NCBI RefSeq assembly: GCF_030704535.1
Contig: NC_081811.1
Location: 2,367,501-2,431,500 of the forward strand
Reading direction: 5' to 3'
Source of the DNA: Vitis vinifera
Lineage: Eukaryota; Streptophyta; Magnoliopsida; Vitales; Vitaceae
Length of the DNA: 64,000 nt
This document shows positions 35,401-47,913 of the stretch, in pieces (position 1 is the first letter of the stretch; each line of letters starts with the position of its first letter). The position numbers were made by a program, and so were the translations under genes. Below the pieces are notes generated by a model, which was given only the letters and a program-made list of their open reading frames with translations, made no database searches and had not been told where the DNA came from.

Positions 35401-36528
35401 CTTACTGATAGGAATGTTTCATATGCCACTAAAGTTAAATATTTTTATTTTTTCTATCGAGACAAAATGTTTGAAAATAAAATGTAAATTTAAAAATAAA
35501 ATTGATAAAAAAACATCTAAATCTATTAAGACCTTACATAGGGGATATTTTTTTTGGTACAATCGTTTCTTTTTCAAAATAATAGATAGGACAATTTTTG
35601 AAACCAATAAGTTTGTGTTTTTCAAAAAAGAAAAATAAACAAAAGGGATCAAATGCCATGGCTTCTCTGAACCTTCCTCTTTATGTCTTATTAGCCATTG
35701 CAACCCCCCTTTTTTTAATTTCCACCAAAGCCCATACCAACTTCTTCAACCTCTTTCCTCTTTGCCTTTTAGTGCTTCCTCTACTCTTTTAATTGCCACC
35801 AATGGCCGTAGTAATTTCTTCAACCTCTTTACTGGTTCTTGTACGTCTCGATTTTTAAGTAGCTTCGGTCTGTTTTTAATCTTTTGATTAAAAAAAAAAA
35901 ATTGAAGATGAGTTGTTTTCAATCTGGGCCTGAGGCCCACCAGATGGGAGAATCTGGGTACAATAGGGACAAAAAGTTTTTGATAGAGGGACCGACACCT
36001 GGCGTGAGCCCTAACACCACTTCGGTGACGTGTCAACACGAGAAGCAAGGTGACACTAATTGTATACAACCCAAGTTCGCCTTAACAAAAAGGAGAAGGG
36101 GTTGCCTCTTCTGAAGGTAGCAAACGGCAATGCAGTGGTCACGTGGACACCGCCACCATACCCGATGATCTGTCATCCGAACCTCAAGTTCGTGCCTCCA
36201 GCTAGGCTCGGACAACCGTTTGCCCCGACCTAATCCCAATAAAATAAAACCAAAAAAATAACAACAGTAATTAATAAAATACCAAAACTGACCTTGGAGT
36301 GGCAGTACAGAGCAGCTGTTGTAGTGGTAGTGATTGCCCATTGAGCCTTCTCTGAGAAGCCAACAATAATAAGCAAAGAAGGTCTCGAAAAAGCTTTGCT
36401 TCTCCCCCAAGCCAGCAGCTGCTCTCAATTGAGATTTCGCCATTAAAGGCTTCACGGAGGTATCGGTAGGCAGGTGTTGGCTTTGCTTTGTTCACGGAAA
36501 AGTGTTATCAAAAGTCTTCTCCTTTCTC
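32456..36528. other. Intergenic region between the HPt and LRR genes
   Basis: The HPt 3' untranslated region occupies the first part. The rest has no recognised gene. A MITE lies at 35001-35276. A tRNA-B-box-like phrase (minus AAGTTCAAATCATGGG, near 33200-33215) hints at another SINE relic without clear ends. A 140-codon minus frame at 36033-36455 lies in the GC-richer promoter region of the LRR gene and has no domain character. Confidence 0.55.
35001..35276. mobile_element. MITE with 16-bp terminal inverted repeats
   Basis: The left end TGGTGTTTGTTTTTTT is the exact reverse complement of the right end AAAAAAACAAACACCA. The 276-bp interior is AT-rich without a frame. The flanking bases do not show a clear 8-bp duplication, so the superfamily (hAT-like by end sequence) is tentative. 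Confidence 0.6.
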
Positions 36529-36535
36529 TATAAAT
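36529..36535 (+). promoter_or_regulatory. TATA box of the LRR gene
   Basis: TATAAAT lies within CTCTATAAATTC. Transcription would start about 30 bases on, near 36559-36565. That is after the ATG at 36546, which therefore should not be in the transcript, and before the ATG at 36588, which is chosen as the start. Confidence 0.6.
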
Positions 36536-36587
36536 TCACACCCATTTGCTGATTCAGTCGCAGTGGTGTATAGTGGTGGTGGTGGAG

Positions 36588-37796
36588 ATGTTGAAGCAGA
36601 GAACATGGGTGGCGGTGGCGGCGGTGGTGGTGGGATTTCAGTTGTTGGGTATGTGTAATTTGTTTGCGCTTGCGATGTTGGACCCTCTTGATTTCTTGGC
36701 TCTGCAATCTATTCGGAAGGGCTTGGAGGACTTGCCTGGTTCCAATTTTTTTGCCTCCTGGGACTTCACTTCCGACCCATGCAACTTCGCCGGCGTTTAC
36801 TGCGACTCCGATAAGGTTCTCGCGTTGAATCTCGGCGATCCCAGGGCGGGTTCGCCGGGTCTCACCGGTCATCTTGATCCTGCAATTGGGAAGCTCTCTG
36901 CTCTCGTCGAGTTCACCGTGGTTCCGGGGAGGATTATCGGCTCTTTGCCGCAGACTCTGTCGCAGTTGAAGAATCTTCGGTTTCTAGCCGTTAGTCGAAA
37001 CTTTATCTCCGGCGAGATTCCAGCTACATTGGGCCAGCTTCGGGTTCTGCAGACTCTCGATCTCAGTTACAATCAACTCACCGGCGGGATTCCTCGCTCG
37101 ATCGGAACATTGCCGGCATTGTCTAACGTCATTCTCTGTCACAACCGTCTTTCCGGTACAGTGCCTCCCCTTCTCTCCCAGACCCTAACCCGGCTCGACC
37201 TCAAGCACAACGACCTCTCCGGTTCTATCTCACCTTCTTCTCTCCCTCCCTCCCTCCAGTACCTCTCGCTCTCCTGGAACCGCCTCTCCGGAACGGTCGA
37301 TCGCGCCCTGACCCGTATGAACCGGCTGAACTATCTCGACCTAAGCATGAACCGGTTCTCCGGCTGCATTCCTGGGCGAGTATTCACATTCCCAATCACA
37401 AACCTCCAATTACAAAGAAACTCATTCACCGGCCCGGTCCAACCGCCATCTCAAGTCACAATCACGACCGTTGATCTCAGCTTCAACCGGCTCTCCGGCC
37501 AAATCTCACCCTTATTCTCAACGGTCCAGAACCTTTACCTCAACAACAACCGGTTCATTGGCCACGTCCCTGCTACTCTAGTGGACCGGTTACTAGCTGC
37601 GAACATACAAATACTGTATCTACAGCACAACTATCTGACCGGAATCGAGATCAATCCAACGGCTTCAATTCCTCTAAGCTCCTCACTCTGTCTCCAGTAT
37701 AACTGTATGGTCCCGCCCGTACAGACGCCTTGCCCACTCAAGGCTGGGAAGCAGAAGACGAGGCCAACTGCACAGTGTGTTGAGTGGAAGGGGTAA
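36588..37796 (+). CDS. Secreted leucine-rich repeat protein (At4g03010/At1g03440-like), 402 aa
   Basis: A single-exon LRR protein. Residues 1-30 form a signal peptide (VAVAAVVVGFQLLGMCNLFALA). An N-terminal cap follows with LDPLDFLALQSIRKGLEDLP and the Cys pair in DPCNFAGVYC. About ten plant-type repeats (LxxLDLSxNxLxGxIP) run to about residue 360. The C-terminal cap has LCLQYNCMVPP..TPCPLKAG. There is no transmembrane helix and no kinase, so it is expected in the apoplast or wall. I recall close similarity to Arabidopsis RNI-like proteins At4g03010 and At1g03440; the ligand is unknown. An in-frame ATG 14 codons upstream (36546) is passed over because of the TATA box position and because the signal peptide fits better from 36588. 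The body is more GC-rich than its surroundings. Confidence 0.92.
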   Translation: MLKQRTWVAVAAVVVGFQLLGMCNLFALAMLDPLDFLALQSIRKGLEDLPGSNFFASWDFTSDPCNFAGVYCDSDKVLALNLGDPRAGSPGLTGHLDPAIGKLSALVEFTVVPGRIIGSLPQTLSQLKNLRFLAVSRNFISGEIPATLGQLRVLQTLDLSYNQLTGGIPRSIGTLPALSNVILCHNRLSGTVPPLLSQTLTRLDLKHNDLSGSISPSSLPPSLQYLSLSWNRLSGTVDRALTRMNRLNYLDLSMNRFSGCIPGRVFTFPITNLQLQRNSFTGPVQPPSQVTITTVDLSFNRLSGQISPLFSTVQNLYLNNNRFIGHVPATLVDRLLAANIQILYLQHNYLTGIEINPTASIPLSSSLCLQYNCMVPPVQTPCPLKAGKQKTRPTAQCVEWKG

Positions 37797-40700
37797 AGAT
37801 GGGAAATCACACAATGCTTCCAAGGGCATTACAGGAATATTGGAGAAAAAAAATAGGTTTTTCATTAAAATTTATTTTGTGGTATGGCCTTTTTTGGTAA
37901 TTCATTTATTTAATTTTATGATATTATGGGCATAATATTAATAAAAATTGTTGTGGATAGTATGAGATGTTGTAGCTGTTTTGGGCAAGCTCTATGTTCA
38001 CTTGTTTGTGGGTGGACTATATTTTTGTTGGAGTAGAAATATTGATGATAATGTTGAGAGTTAAGTTCTTGCATTACACGGGTAAAATCCCTAATTAATT
38101 TTTAAAAAACATAATATATAAATACTCTTAATATTCGTTCTTTGGTTAAGGAAAATGATCAATAGTATTCAAGTATGCTTTCCCGGGAGGAAAGGGGGGT
38201 GAAAGATACTCTTCATTGTCTTGGTACAACTGTTTTTTTCTCTTTATACTCTTTTGACTAGAAACCTTGGCAAAAATATTCTTGTGAGGAAAGGAAAGGT
38301 GGTGGGTCTTCATCTAACTTTTTTTACAACAGTTAGTCAATGTCTGGTTTCCAAAAAAAATGTTCCTTGTAATGACAGTAGAGAAAAAGAAGGCTAGTAA
38401 ATTTGATGGAAATGGAAAATACAAAATCACAAGGGAATAATATAGCTGTTCCCCAACAAATGTGTCCCATGTATAAGCCAGGAAAAATGATAGGATCTTT
38501 GTTGGTAGTGTTTGAGCCAAAGATTTCTATGCAATAAGCTTTCTCAACAAGTTCACTCCATATACACTATTCAAGACGCAGACATGCCAGGTCAATGTCG
38601 AACAAACAAAGTCGAGAATCAACTCTAATACCATTTTTCTTATACATATTATCTACTCGAGGTCCATTGGACCCTTCACTTCAATACATTTAAGAGGAAT
38701 CCCTTATCCTCCTACATATATTTAAAGTCGGGTTTGAACACGATACCATTAGTTTAAGGATCTAGAAGTAATGGGGTAAGTGTTTGAGTTCAATGGCTAA
38801 GCAGAATTTGAACAACTCAAAGGGTTGGAAGTCTTCCAGCTATGTTTATTCTCCAATCTCTGCTTTGTTAACTGTTTGTATGAGTTTTTTTTTCCTTTTG
38901 TCCCTTGTTGGGGGAAGGTAAAGAGGAAGGTGGCTCAAATAATGGGCTCTACTTTTTCTGGCTTTTCATTTGCAAGGGTGTGTGGAGGATAATGATGGCC
39001 AAACTCACATTCATCGCACACACTTGCAGGTCTCCTCCCTCCCTTCTCTTCTTCCCTAACCCTCTCAAATCTCTGTGATTTGATATGAATATTGAATGAT
39101 ATATATGACTAAATCTTATGGAGATTTGAAAATTTTGTAAAGGGTGCCAGTATAAGAAATGGGGATTTTGAATTGTAAGTGGGTTAGGTTGTTTAAAGTT
39201 GGAGCACATGGACCTAAAAACACAAGCAGGTTAGCACCATGGACAACCACAAGACTCATCCTTTTAACTCATATGCTGTCTGGGTGGTTGGGGCATTATT
39301 CAAAGCTTGGCACCTGCAAAAGTTAAAAACACACATTTTCCCACGAATCACTACTTTTGAGCTTTGGCATTCAAGGTCAAACCCCAATGTTTGCCGTTGT
39401 TTTCTTGGGGTTGTTTGGCTGATGGAAGTTTGATTAAGGACTTGATCTCCCCTGTACCTCAAGATGAAGCTCTTTCAGACTGCTCTGTACTTAAAAAAAA
39501 AAAAAAGAGAAGAGCTGATGCCCATCATTGATTAAAACTTAACTTCAACTCAATTTACATTGAGGGTGCTTTTACTTTTCCTTTCATTGAATTTTGCTAG
39601 CATGCCTCATTGATGATTACACATTGCAATAATCAATTCTTATAAAGGAAGATCCTTCCCTTTGAATCATACATGATAGATGGAATAGCTTTTAAAGGAA
39701 GCCCTCCGGTCTCCTTATGCTTATTTTCCCATTTATTGATACCATGCATGAGATGACTTCTCTTACGTGCATTTTCTTGACATTTTCCTCCTAAGCAACT
39801 TCTTTACGACTTATTTCGACTCGCTCATTATTCTATCTACTTTTTTGCTTTAAGAAATCTCTGTCCACAACCAAAGTAGGGGCCCTCTTCTCATTGAGTT
39901 CCCTCTACTCTAAGCCTCCTTATTATTCTATGATTTTAGAGTTGAGGGGCCCTCTCCTTCTTTTATTTGTCATCATTTAAAACAATTTCAACAACAATCA
40001 ATGATTAAAAATGAGAAGAATGAGAGAGAAAGAAGGGGGGCATTCAGCATCTTAGAACCAAGGAGAAACCATGATGCATATACTTATGATTGCTTGGTTT
40101 GAGGCCCATTAGATTAGAGAAGAGAAAGACCCACCAAAAAATGAAGGCTTTATAAGTAGTTTTGCTTAAACTTTTTCTCTAGAGGAGACTGCAAGAATGA
40201 TGGGTGCCCTAATTGTAAGGTTGGTGGGAGGTGGTGATGAACTTGTTAATAGTAAAATACAATGATTGGCCTAAAAATCATCTGTACTTGTGCTTGTGCT
40301 TTGGACCCTCAATGTCATTAGAAATCTATACAAGGCAAGGTGATGTGATTTCTGGATGGCTTCCAAGTAAAGTTGCTGGAGCCTGGATATAAAAGAAAAG
40401 TTGAACTTCCTGGAAGCTCTCTTTTTCCCTCTTACCGAAGAAGTATTTGCTCCTTTCTAGAAAATACAAAACAGGGCCAAAAAAAAATTAGAAAGAATCT
40501 TATAGCTCATTTGGAACTTCTTTTTTTTAATTGTCTTTTTGTTCATATGAAGTAAAATACTACTTTCTAGACTCGAAAATATGTTTGATAATTTTTTTTT
40601 TGGATAAAAAATTGTTATTTGAAAATTTGTTCTAAAACTAAAGTATTTTCTTATGACATATTTTAATTATTTTAAGTTGTTTTTGCTTATTTTTAAGGAT

Positions 40701-41537
40701 TATTTAAAAAAAATTTGACAAAAGTAATTTTTTGAGAATTTGTTCTAAAGCAAAGTATTTTTTCAAAGCATATTTTAATTCTTTAAAATTGTTTTCACTT
40801 ATTTTCAGGGATTATTTAAAAAATATAATTGTCCAATATGAAAATTGATTAAAAATAATTAATAAAATTAATTTTTAGTAAAAACTCTATATAAAAGTTA
40901 TTTTTAAAAAAAATATAATAAACAAGTTAAAAATATTCTAAATTCCCTAAAAGATTTTTATTTTAATTTTCTCAAAATCTATTTTTCAAACATTAGATTT
41001 TAACGATTGTTTTCAAAAATATTTTCAAATAAAACCATGAATTCTCTATTGTCTAGGTAAATGATTTATGAAGATAGAAAAATACACCAGAAAAATCAAT
41101 GGGTTATTTTTCTTACTTATGTTTCTTCCTACTTTTTATTGTACTTTTCATGGTCCAAATGTCGGAAGCTTGCAGGAGAAATAGCCTGTTTCCTTGCCTA
41201 GCCTGATAAAGAACCAAAGGCTTAGAAAGGAGTCAAAAGGACTACAGATTTCAATCCCATGTTTGATTCTGTTTTTCTGATAAGCATCGAGAAGGCATCA
41301 CCAATCACACAAGAGACTCGCAACTCTTCTGCATATATTTCCAAAGTAACAAATGGCATGTGCAACATTGAAAGTCCATAGCTTATGTTATGTACAGCTG
41401 CATTTGTTAAAAAGAAATTTACAGTGCTTACTGTGATAATTGCACCTTATTGGATCATGTAAGGTAAAGTAAACACTAAGTAAACATTATATATTTTACC
41501 ATGAACAACACTGACAACGTATGTGAAATTCAGTTTA
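37797..41537. other. Intergenic region between the convergent LRR and LEC14B genes
   Basis: The two genes point toward each other, so both ends are 3' flanks. An AATAAAAATTG stretch near 37940 could serve as poly(A) signal for the LRR gene. From about 40570 to 41040 there is a MITE-like AT-rich block with a repeated AATTTGTTCTAAA phrase. No further gene is recognised. Confidence 0.6.
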
Positions 41538-44500
41538 CTATAAATATTTCCGCCGGATTCGTTTCTTGATCAAAGGGGGCTCTCCATTCCCAGGGAATTC
41601 CCACTTGACAATGTCTCCATCCCATGAAGAGCTAACCAGGATTGGATAATTAGGGTGCCAATTACAATCTCTTACGACTGATTTATGGTGCTCCAGTGTT
41701 GCAACTTGGGCTCCGGTCAGCTACAAAGAGAATTATCAAGTTAGCGTCATTAAGTAGAGATAACCTCACCTGAGAAAAACTTGGGGTAGAATAGGATAGA
41801 GAAAAAGTGGCAGAAGGGTTCATGGCATACCAAATCATAAATATAAATGCAAGAATCGCTAGATCCAGAGTAGATGTATTTCTGACCAGTGCTGCAAACA
41901 AAAAATTCAAGAAATCAACATGTTAACCCTCCATGTAAGTACAGCCAAATGGGGAGCAAATCCAGCATGCTGAAACTAAGATTAAAGCCTAGAGTATCCT
42001 GATTATTTGTTTATACTTGGGCCCCCCAGGTCATCATCCTAAAGCCATTGCGCCAAGAGCCTTGAATGGGCTGACTCAACTTGAGCAAAGACTATATTGG
42101 AATCAGACAAAGAACTTCTAACTTCACAAAAATCATAAATCATGACCAAAGTAGCATAGGAAAGAGGCATTAGCCATTACCTATAAGACGGGGAGAAGTA
42201 GCAGCGTATGAGAGTACGCAGGACTGAATGACCTTTATAAGTGGAAAGTGATTGATCACATGGGTGTTTCAACTCTCTTGCCTGGGTTGGATAATCCATC
42301 CATCTATAATCCCATTCATAATTCCTGAACCCTGGAGTGCTGGAATAGATGAAGAACAGAGATTTTCAATGATAATTTATCTTAACAATATTCAGGGTAT
42401 TAGTAGAAAAAATAATTGACTCTGGTAAATTGGTCATAGCCCATCATTTTGTACAATCATGCTGGTGTCAAGCTAAGGAGTAATTAGAGATAAGGTTGAC
42501 CAACTATTGTTACTAACCTCGTACACAGCATGTATGCCAATAGAGGAAACTATCAAAAAGAACATGTGATAAACTAGTAGATGAATGTAAACACGATTAA
42601 TATGCCATCACATAGATACTCTTATCCAATATGTTATAGTAGCAAGATATTGGTATATCTTCCTTCACTTTTATTGGTTCTGTAGCACAGGCGAGCATCT
42701 TAACATTCCATGAGATGAAACTAGTCCATTGCGTGTCATATGGCATTTGGAACAAATTCAGGGCTTTGTGAATGGAATTGAAAACTAGTCCACTCCACCA
42801 TGCAACAACATGAAATATTGTCATTTGAACTTTCCACTCTTATTTGTGGTGATGGTTTGTTGACCTGATCGTGATATTTTACCCACAATCTGGTCACTCC
42901 ATAAAAGAGGATATATTCATGCTTACTACTGAAACAAAAAAGAAAGATGGAATGATTTTTTTTCATGGAACTTCAAGCTTCCAATAGAGAAAATGCAAAC
43001 CATTTTAAGTACCCTACATTCTCATTTACTAGACCATAGAGTCAATACTTACACATGATTACATTCCTAAATACCTTTTCATTCAAGTAGTTATGATCTG
43101 CACACGTGCATGCATGCACATACAAAGGAGCAATTACAAAGGTTAGAGATTGACTAGAAAGAGATACATGGTTGAGGATAATGAAATGCATGACCCACTC
43201 CTCCAGAAACCGCAGTTTCTAGATAATTCCCAAAAAAATACTGCCAAATTTTTATTTCATTTTTTTCAGATTCATGAATAGTTTAATTTAGAGCCTCTTT
43301 ATCTGAAATAACTGCTTCGGCTAGTATAATATGCACACAACACTCCAGTCCATCATGATAGTCAAACTCATTTTGAACAAAATATATGATAGCAGTTTCT
43401 GAGGTTATTTCATAACGTTTGTGGCCCCTCTGAATTGCCAATGAGGAAGTGTTTAGCCTACATCAAGCATAATATAATATCATACTTCTTCCCTCTTCAA
43501 GAAGAAAGAGAAAATTTAAGACATGCATGATATGATCAAGGTTGCATTTTCAGGAATAAAATAAGGATAACAACTACACCATGAGAAGATGATAGAGGGC
43601 ATACCAAGTAGCATTGGAGGACATTTTTCGGATGTCCCAAAGTTTGATAGACTGGTCTTTACTATTTGAAATGAGATGACGACCATCTCCACGGCTATCA
43701 ATAAAAGTAATTCCTTCTAGGTGTCCCATCAGGACTCCTGCAGGCTTCCCTTTTGATATGAAGCAACGTCTGTCCCAAACCTAAACAAATTCATCAGGTA
43801 TCTAGGATTCCTTGATCATGTTGGAACATGGAAAAACATGGTACTCCAGCTTAATAAAGCCTTTATCTCAACTATTTCATGTGTCACCTTCAACTACATG
43901 AATCCCTCTCCTGACTACCATATGATACAATATTAATGAACTTTCAAGAAATAGACTACCTGTTTGAAATAGCTTTTAGCTTCTGCTGTTGAGCAGTAGG
44001 AGCAGAAGTCAATACTATTTCTGTGTAGTTGATTATGCTTTTGAGAGCTATGTTTAAAAAAAATGTTTTTACGAAAAACAAGGACAATGTTGACATTTGT
44101 TTTTTTTTTAAATTCATTAAATTCAAGTATGCTTCCCGCATTGCATTTGAGTAAAAAGCAGGAGTTTTCCTTTGTTTTCAAACGTAGATAGATCGCATTA
44201 GATTAGACAGGATCCATGTTTGGGAGGTTTATTAAAATGTCCCTAGGAGTTGCTTTTAGGATTTGAACACTGCTTTTAGCGTTTAGGAAGCTTTCCCAAA
44301 CAGGACTATAATGTCCTTGTAAATGTCAGTTAGGTTCAATAAAAAGTAAAAACCAAAATATGAACACTTAACATGGAAGGACCATGATCAGACTTCAGAG
44401 GAACAAGATAAGATATAATTTACCTTGCACAAACTATCATCACTCCCAGAATAAATAAGATGCCCACTTTCATCAGCAAAGCATACAGTATTGACATCAG

Positions 44501-47500
44501 ACTGCCATAGGAAACACAGATAAGGTTTCAGAACCTCTAAAAAAACCAGAATGCCCACAGAAAGGCCACTACATTAGATCATGAAGAGAAAAAAAGGAAG
44601 CAAGAATTTAGACCTCGGAAAAACAATAGTGAAACAAATAAAAGTTTGATATTCAAAGCCTTTCTGCTGCCTATGGACTGACATTTTTGTTTTCTATGGC
44701 ATTCTTAGTCGAGGAGCAGATAGGACATAGTACCGACCAAGTCCAAATCCAGTTTCATTTCTCAATGCAATGAAGCATAAATATCTTAGCTATAATTCAA
44801 GAGGGACCACAATGTTGTGGAACTACCACGAATGCACAAGGTGAAATGTCAAATTTATTACACATTGCAACAAAGGGCTGGAATGGATATTCAGCATAAT
44901 TAAATTTCTTAGTCTGAATCATATCAGTTCTCGTATATTTCCTCAAATTTTCTAAGTTCTGAATCTTCCAATGTCGTAGATCTATAAATAATTAGCAATT
45001 CTAGAAAGGAGAACTTAATTATGAAGATTATGCAAATATATATCATTTGTTCCTGAAACAAGTAAATTGCATCTCAAGGATGAAAATCACATTCAACGGG
45101 AAACAAAAAGCAATTATCAACCAAGCAAAATTTCCAAATCAACTGAAGAATAATATAAGAAAATTATTTATCACACAATCTCTACCATGTGTACCAAAAT
45201 TCTAAGGGAAAGCTTATTTGCCTCAAGATCATAAACATATATTGAATCATCACTACTTCCAGCTACAAGTTCTTGTCCATCTGTGAAAAATTTCACTGAG
45301 AAGATTCAGGAACAAAACATATCATTTGTTCCTGAAACAAGTAAATTGCATATCAAGGATGAAAATCACATTCAATGGGAAACAAAAAGCAATGATCAGC
45401 CAAACAAAATTTCCAAATCAACTGAAGAATAATATAAGAAAATCGTTTATCACACATAATCTATACCGTGTGTGCCAAAATTCTAAGGGAAAGCTTATTT
45501 GCTTCAAGATCATAAACATATATTGAATCATCACTACTTCCAGCTACAAGCTCTCGCCCATCTGTGGAAAATTTCACTGAGAAGATTCCAAAAGAATAAC
45601 CCTCATCATCAGCAGCAGAAAAATCCAAACCATCATGAATCTCCTGCACAACAAATGGGCTCCAGATATAAAATAAGCATCAGGTTGGGGAAAAAAACAG
45701 CAAGAAATTCTTTAACCATAAGCAGTGAGGCTAAAGATGAGTTTTTTTATTTTTTTTATTTTTTTGATAGGTAAATTTTTGTCCCCATTGGGACTTGAAC
45801 CTGTAACCTCCCACAAATCCTCCCCATCCCTTTATCACTTGAGCCAGGCCTCAAGGGTAAAGATGAGCAAATATAATTAGCCTGACATATTTGACTAGCA
45901 ACATAACATATTAGCAGGACAGCAAGAATATCCAATTGTGTACCAGTAACCCCCATTAAACTACTTGCTAGATTTATTAAATTTCAAATATATAACTTTT
46001 ATTTCATACCGTAATGTTTGCAAGAGATTCTGTTGCAGCAGATCCAATATTAACAATATGGACAATAGGTGACATGCTGGCATAAACCTGCAACAGAAAG
46101 ATGCATACTGACTGAGACACTTGAGATGAACAAAAGAAAACAATATACAAGCTTCAGGCCATTGAAAGAAATACATTCATTTTAACCAACAAGAGACAAG
46201 TTTAATCAATTTGGAGCAATAAATTGTGGAAGGGCATAAGATTTTATAAATAGAGTTTGTATGATACCAACAGAAGCATAAAATATACAAGTTCTTGTAG
46301 CTTGCATTCAAAATGTTAACCACTAATTTTGCAACATGAGAATAGGATTATCGCTTAGATATCTTGAGAGCATCAAGTACTCCAATTAAATAGATCTCTT
46401 CTTCTGAAGGCAAAATGTGAATTCATGAAATATAGAGAACATAAATTCTAATCTGAAGTTAGTGTAAAGCAGATCTAAGACACTCCAGTCTCCAGTTTCA
46501 ATAATGTTGCAAGTTCTGTTAATTTAACCTATGGAGTAGATTTTTTTTTTCGAATCTTTATAGACAGATGGTGACTTACAGGTGCATTCCATCTCCATCA
46601 TACCATTTTATAGAGAGCATAGGAGTAACCAGGTTAAGAAAGATTTTGAACTCAGGTTGCAAAATCTCAGCTATAGTTTGAAGATGTAAGCAAGTTAGCA
46701 TCTCCTTAGATCTTTTACCTGAATCATGATATCATTTAAGAGGATTAATAACTAAATTCATGAGATTGTTTAAGAGGATTAACTAAAATATGAAATGTAG
46801 CCTCAAGCAATCATATGCTGCAAGGGTTGAGTTTTATCCATATTACCACTCAGTCAAGCAGGCAAAAAGCAAAAGAAGGATATCAATGACTAAATTCTGC
46901 ATTTCCAGGTTCCTCAAAGCAACCACGCACCTTATGAATCATTCCGTTTAATGGTGGAAGAAGCAGGAAGATGAATATAACAAACACAAATTTCAAATCA
47001 CTAGTGCATCTTTGCACATATGTCAGTTAATGCAATAGAATATGAACTCACAAGATGGCGTTGATCAGGGGAGAGAGATGTATCAGTGACTGTCCATCGC
47101 AAGCTTTTTGCAAGAATATTCTTCTGCACTTTCCACCCTCTATCCACATTGTATATTCTAATATGGCTTCCCTGTTTCAAAAGTTATAAAAACATTTAAA
47201 ATCAAAATTATAATAGATACCACAAGTACATAATATTCCATGAGGTTGGAAAGGAAAAGAAAAGAAACCAAAATTTCATTACATTTATGTTATTTGGGCC
47301 CAAGGAAACTAAAGTTTCCATTTAACTCACCCTAGCATAGATATGTGGCTAGCATAGGTGAGTTTTCCATTTCAGAAACAGAAATGGCATAAAACACAAA
47401 TGTTCTACTTGCTTTTTCTTTTAGTCACAACCAAACAGAAAGTAATCAAAAATATAATTTCCACGTAAAGAGTCAAGAGGATACCTGAAACCCTGCAACA

Positions 47501-47913
47501 AACAGGGAACCATCAGCAGAAAATTGCGACACATAAGCTCGACTTGTCATTTGGTCCACAAGCCAAGGACCATTGACAGGCAAATATCTACTTAACATAT
47601 GACAACAATCAGCTGATGAGAACCTTCCCCTTCCTGAATAATTCCCTTCTCGACCCGCCAGCATCTTAACCGTCGAAACAGGTGAGTCCCGCTTTCCAGG
47701 AATAATCTGACTCAGACATTCGTGAGGTCCCGATCTAAGCTTTGTGAGCTGGGAAATTTCATGATCTAAATGATTCAATTCTTTGTTGAGTCTTTCAGTG
47801 TTATCATTTCCATGGATGTCCTTGCCAGCATCACAGAAATCAGAATCTAGCTCCAATCTACTCATGGCATACCCCATTTCATTAGCAGCACCCTCACTGG
47901 CTGTAAAATACAT
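41538..47913 (-). CDS. LEC14B-type WD40 repeat protein (At4g03020-like), 486 aa
   Basis: Nine coding exons in transcript order: 47913-47485, 47171-47052, 46087-46010, 45643-45467, 44501-44424, 43780-43605, 42339-42181, 41891-41831, 41720-41538, totalling 1461 bases. The N-terminus (1-100) is non-repeat and includes YAMSRLELDSDFCDAG and GRGRFSSADCCHMLSRYLP. WD40 blades follow to the end, closing SSSWDGDIVKWEFPGNGEPP and a basic tail. Two WDxR boxes, VWDRR (295-299) and LWDIR (341-345), fit the DWD motif of substrate receptors for CUL4-DDB1 ubiquitin ligases, so a DCAF role is a reasonable inference. LEC14B was named from Lithospermum. Intron 3 contains a SINE and intron 4 a partial copy of exon 4. 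A leader exon probably lies at 49633-49800. Confidence 0.93.
45039..45307 (-). repeat. Partial tandem duplicate of LEC14B exon 4 and its intron
   Basis: This segment repeats 45318-45588, which contains the 3' half of exon 4 plus the start of intron 4. It encodes FTDGQELVAGSSDDSIYVYD and NKLSLRIL in an open frame, matching exon 4 with a few changes. Its 5' half is missing and the only near acceptor (CTCAG) is followed at once by TGA in the relevant frame, so it is likely a dead exon fragment. Confidence 0.85.
45742..45857 (-). mobile_element. tRNA-derived SINE in intron 3 of LEC14B
   Basis: On the minus strand the element reads CCTTGAGGCCTGGCTCAAGT (A-box region) then, about 35 bp later, ACAGGTTCAAGTCCC (B box), and ends in an A-rich tail. 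It is flanked by the perfect 10-bp duplication TAAAGATGAG at 45732-45741 and 45858-45867. The 116-bp size and box spacing fit plant SINEs of the Au type in general, though the family was not checked. Confidence 0.85.

Noticed and set aside
36033..36455. 140-codon minus-strand frame upstream of the LRR gene
   Set aside because: No recognisable domain, odd composition, and it overlaps the expected promoter of the LRR gene; it would need splice and transcript support.
45039..45307. Mutually exclusive alternative exon of LEC14B
   Set aside because: The 5' half is missing and the nearest acceptor leads at once to a stop; it is better explained as a dead partial duplicate.
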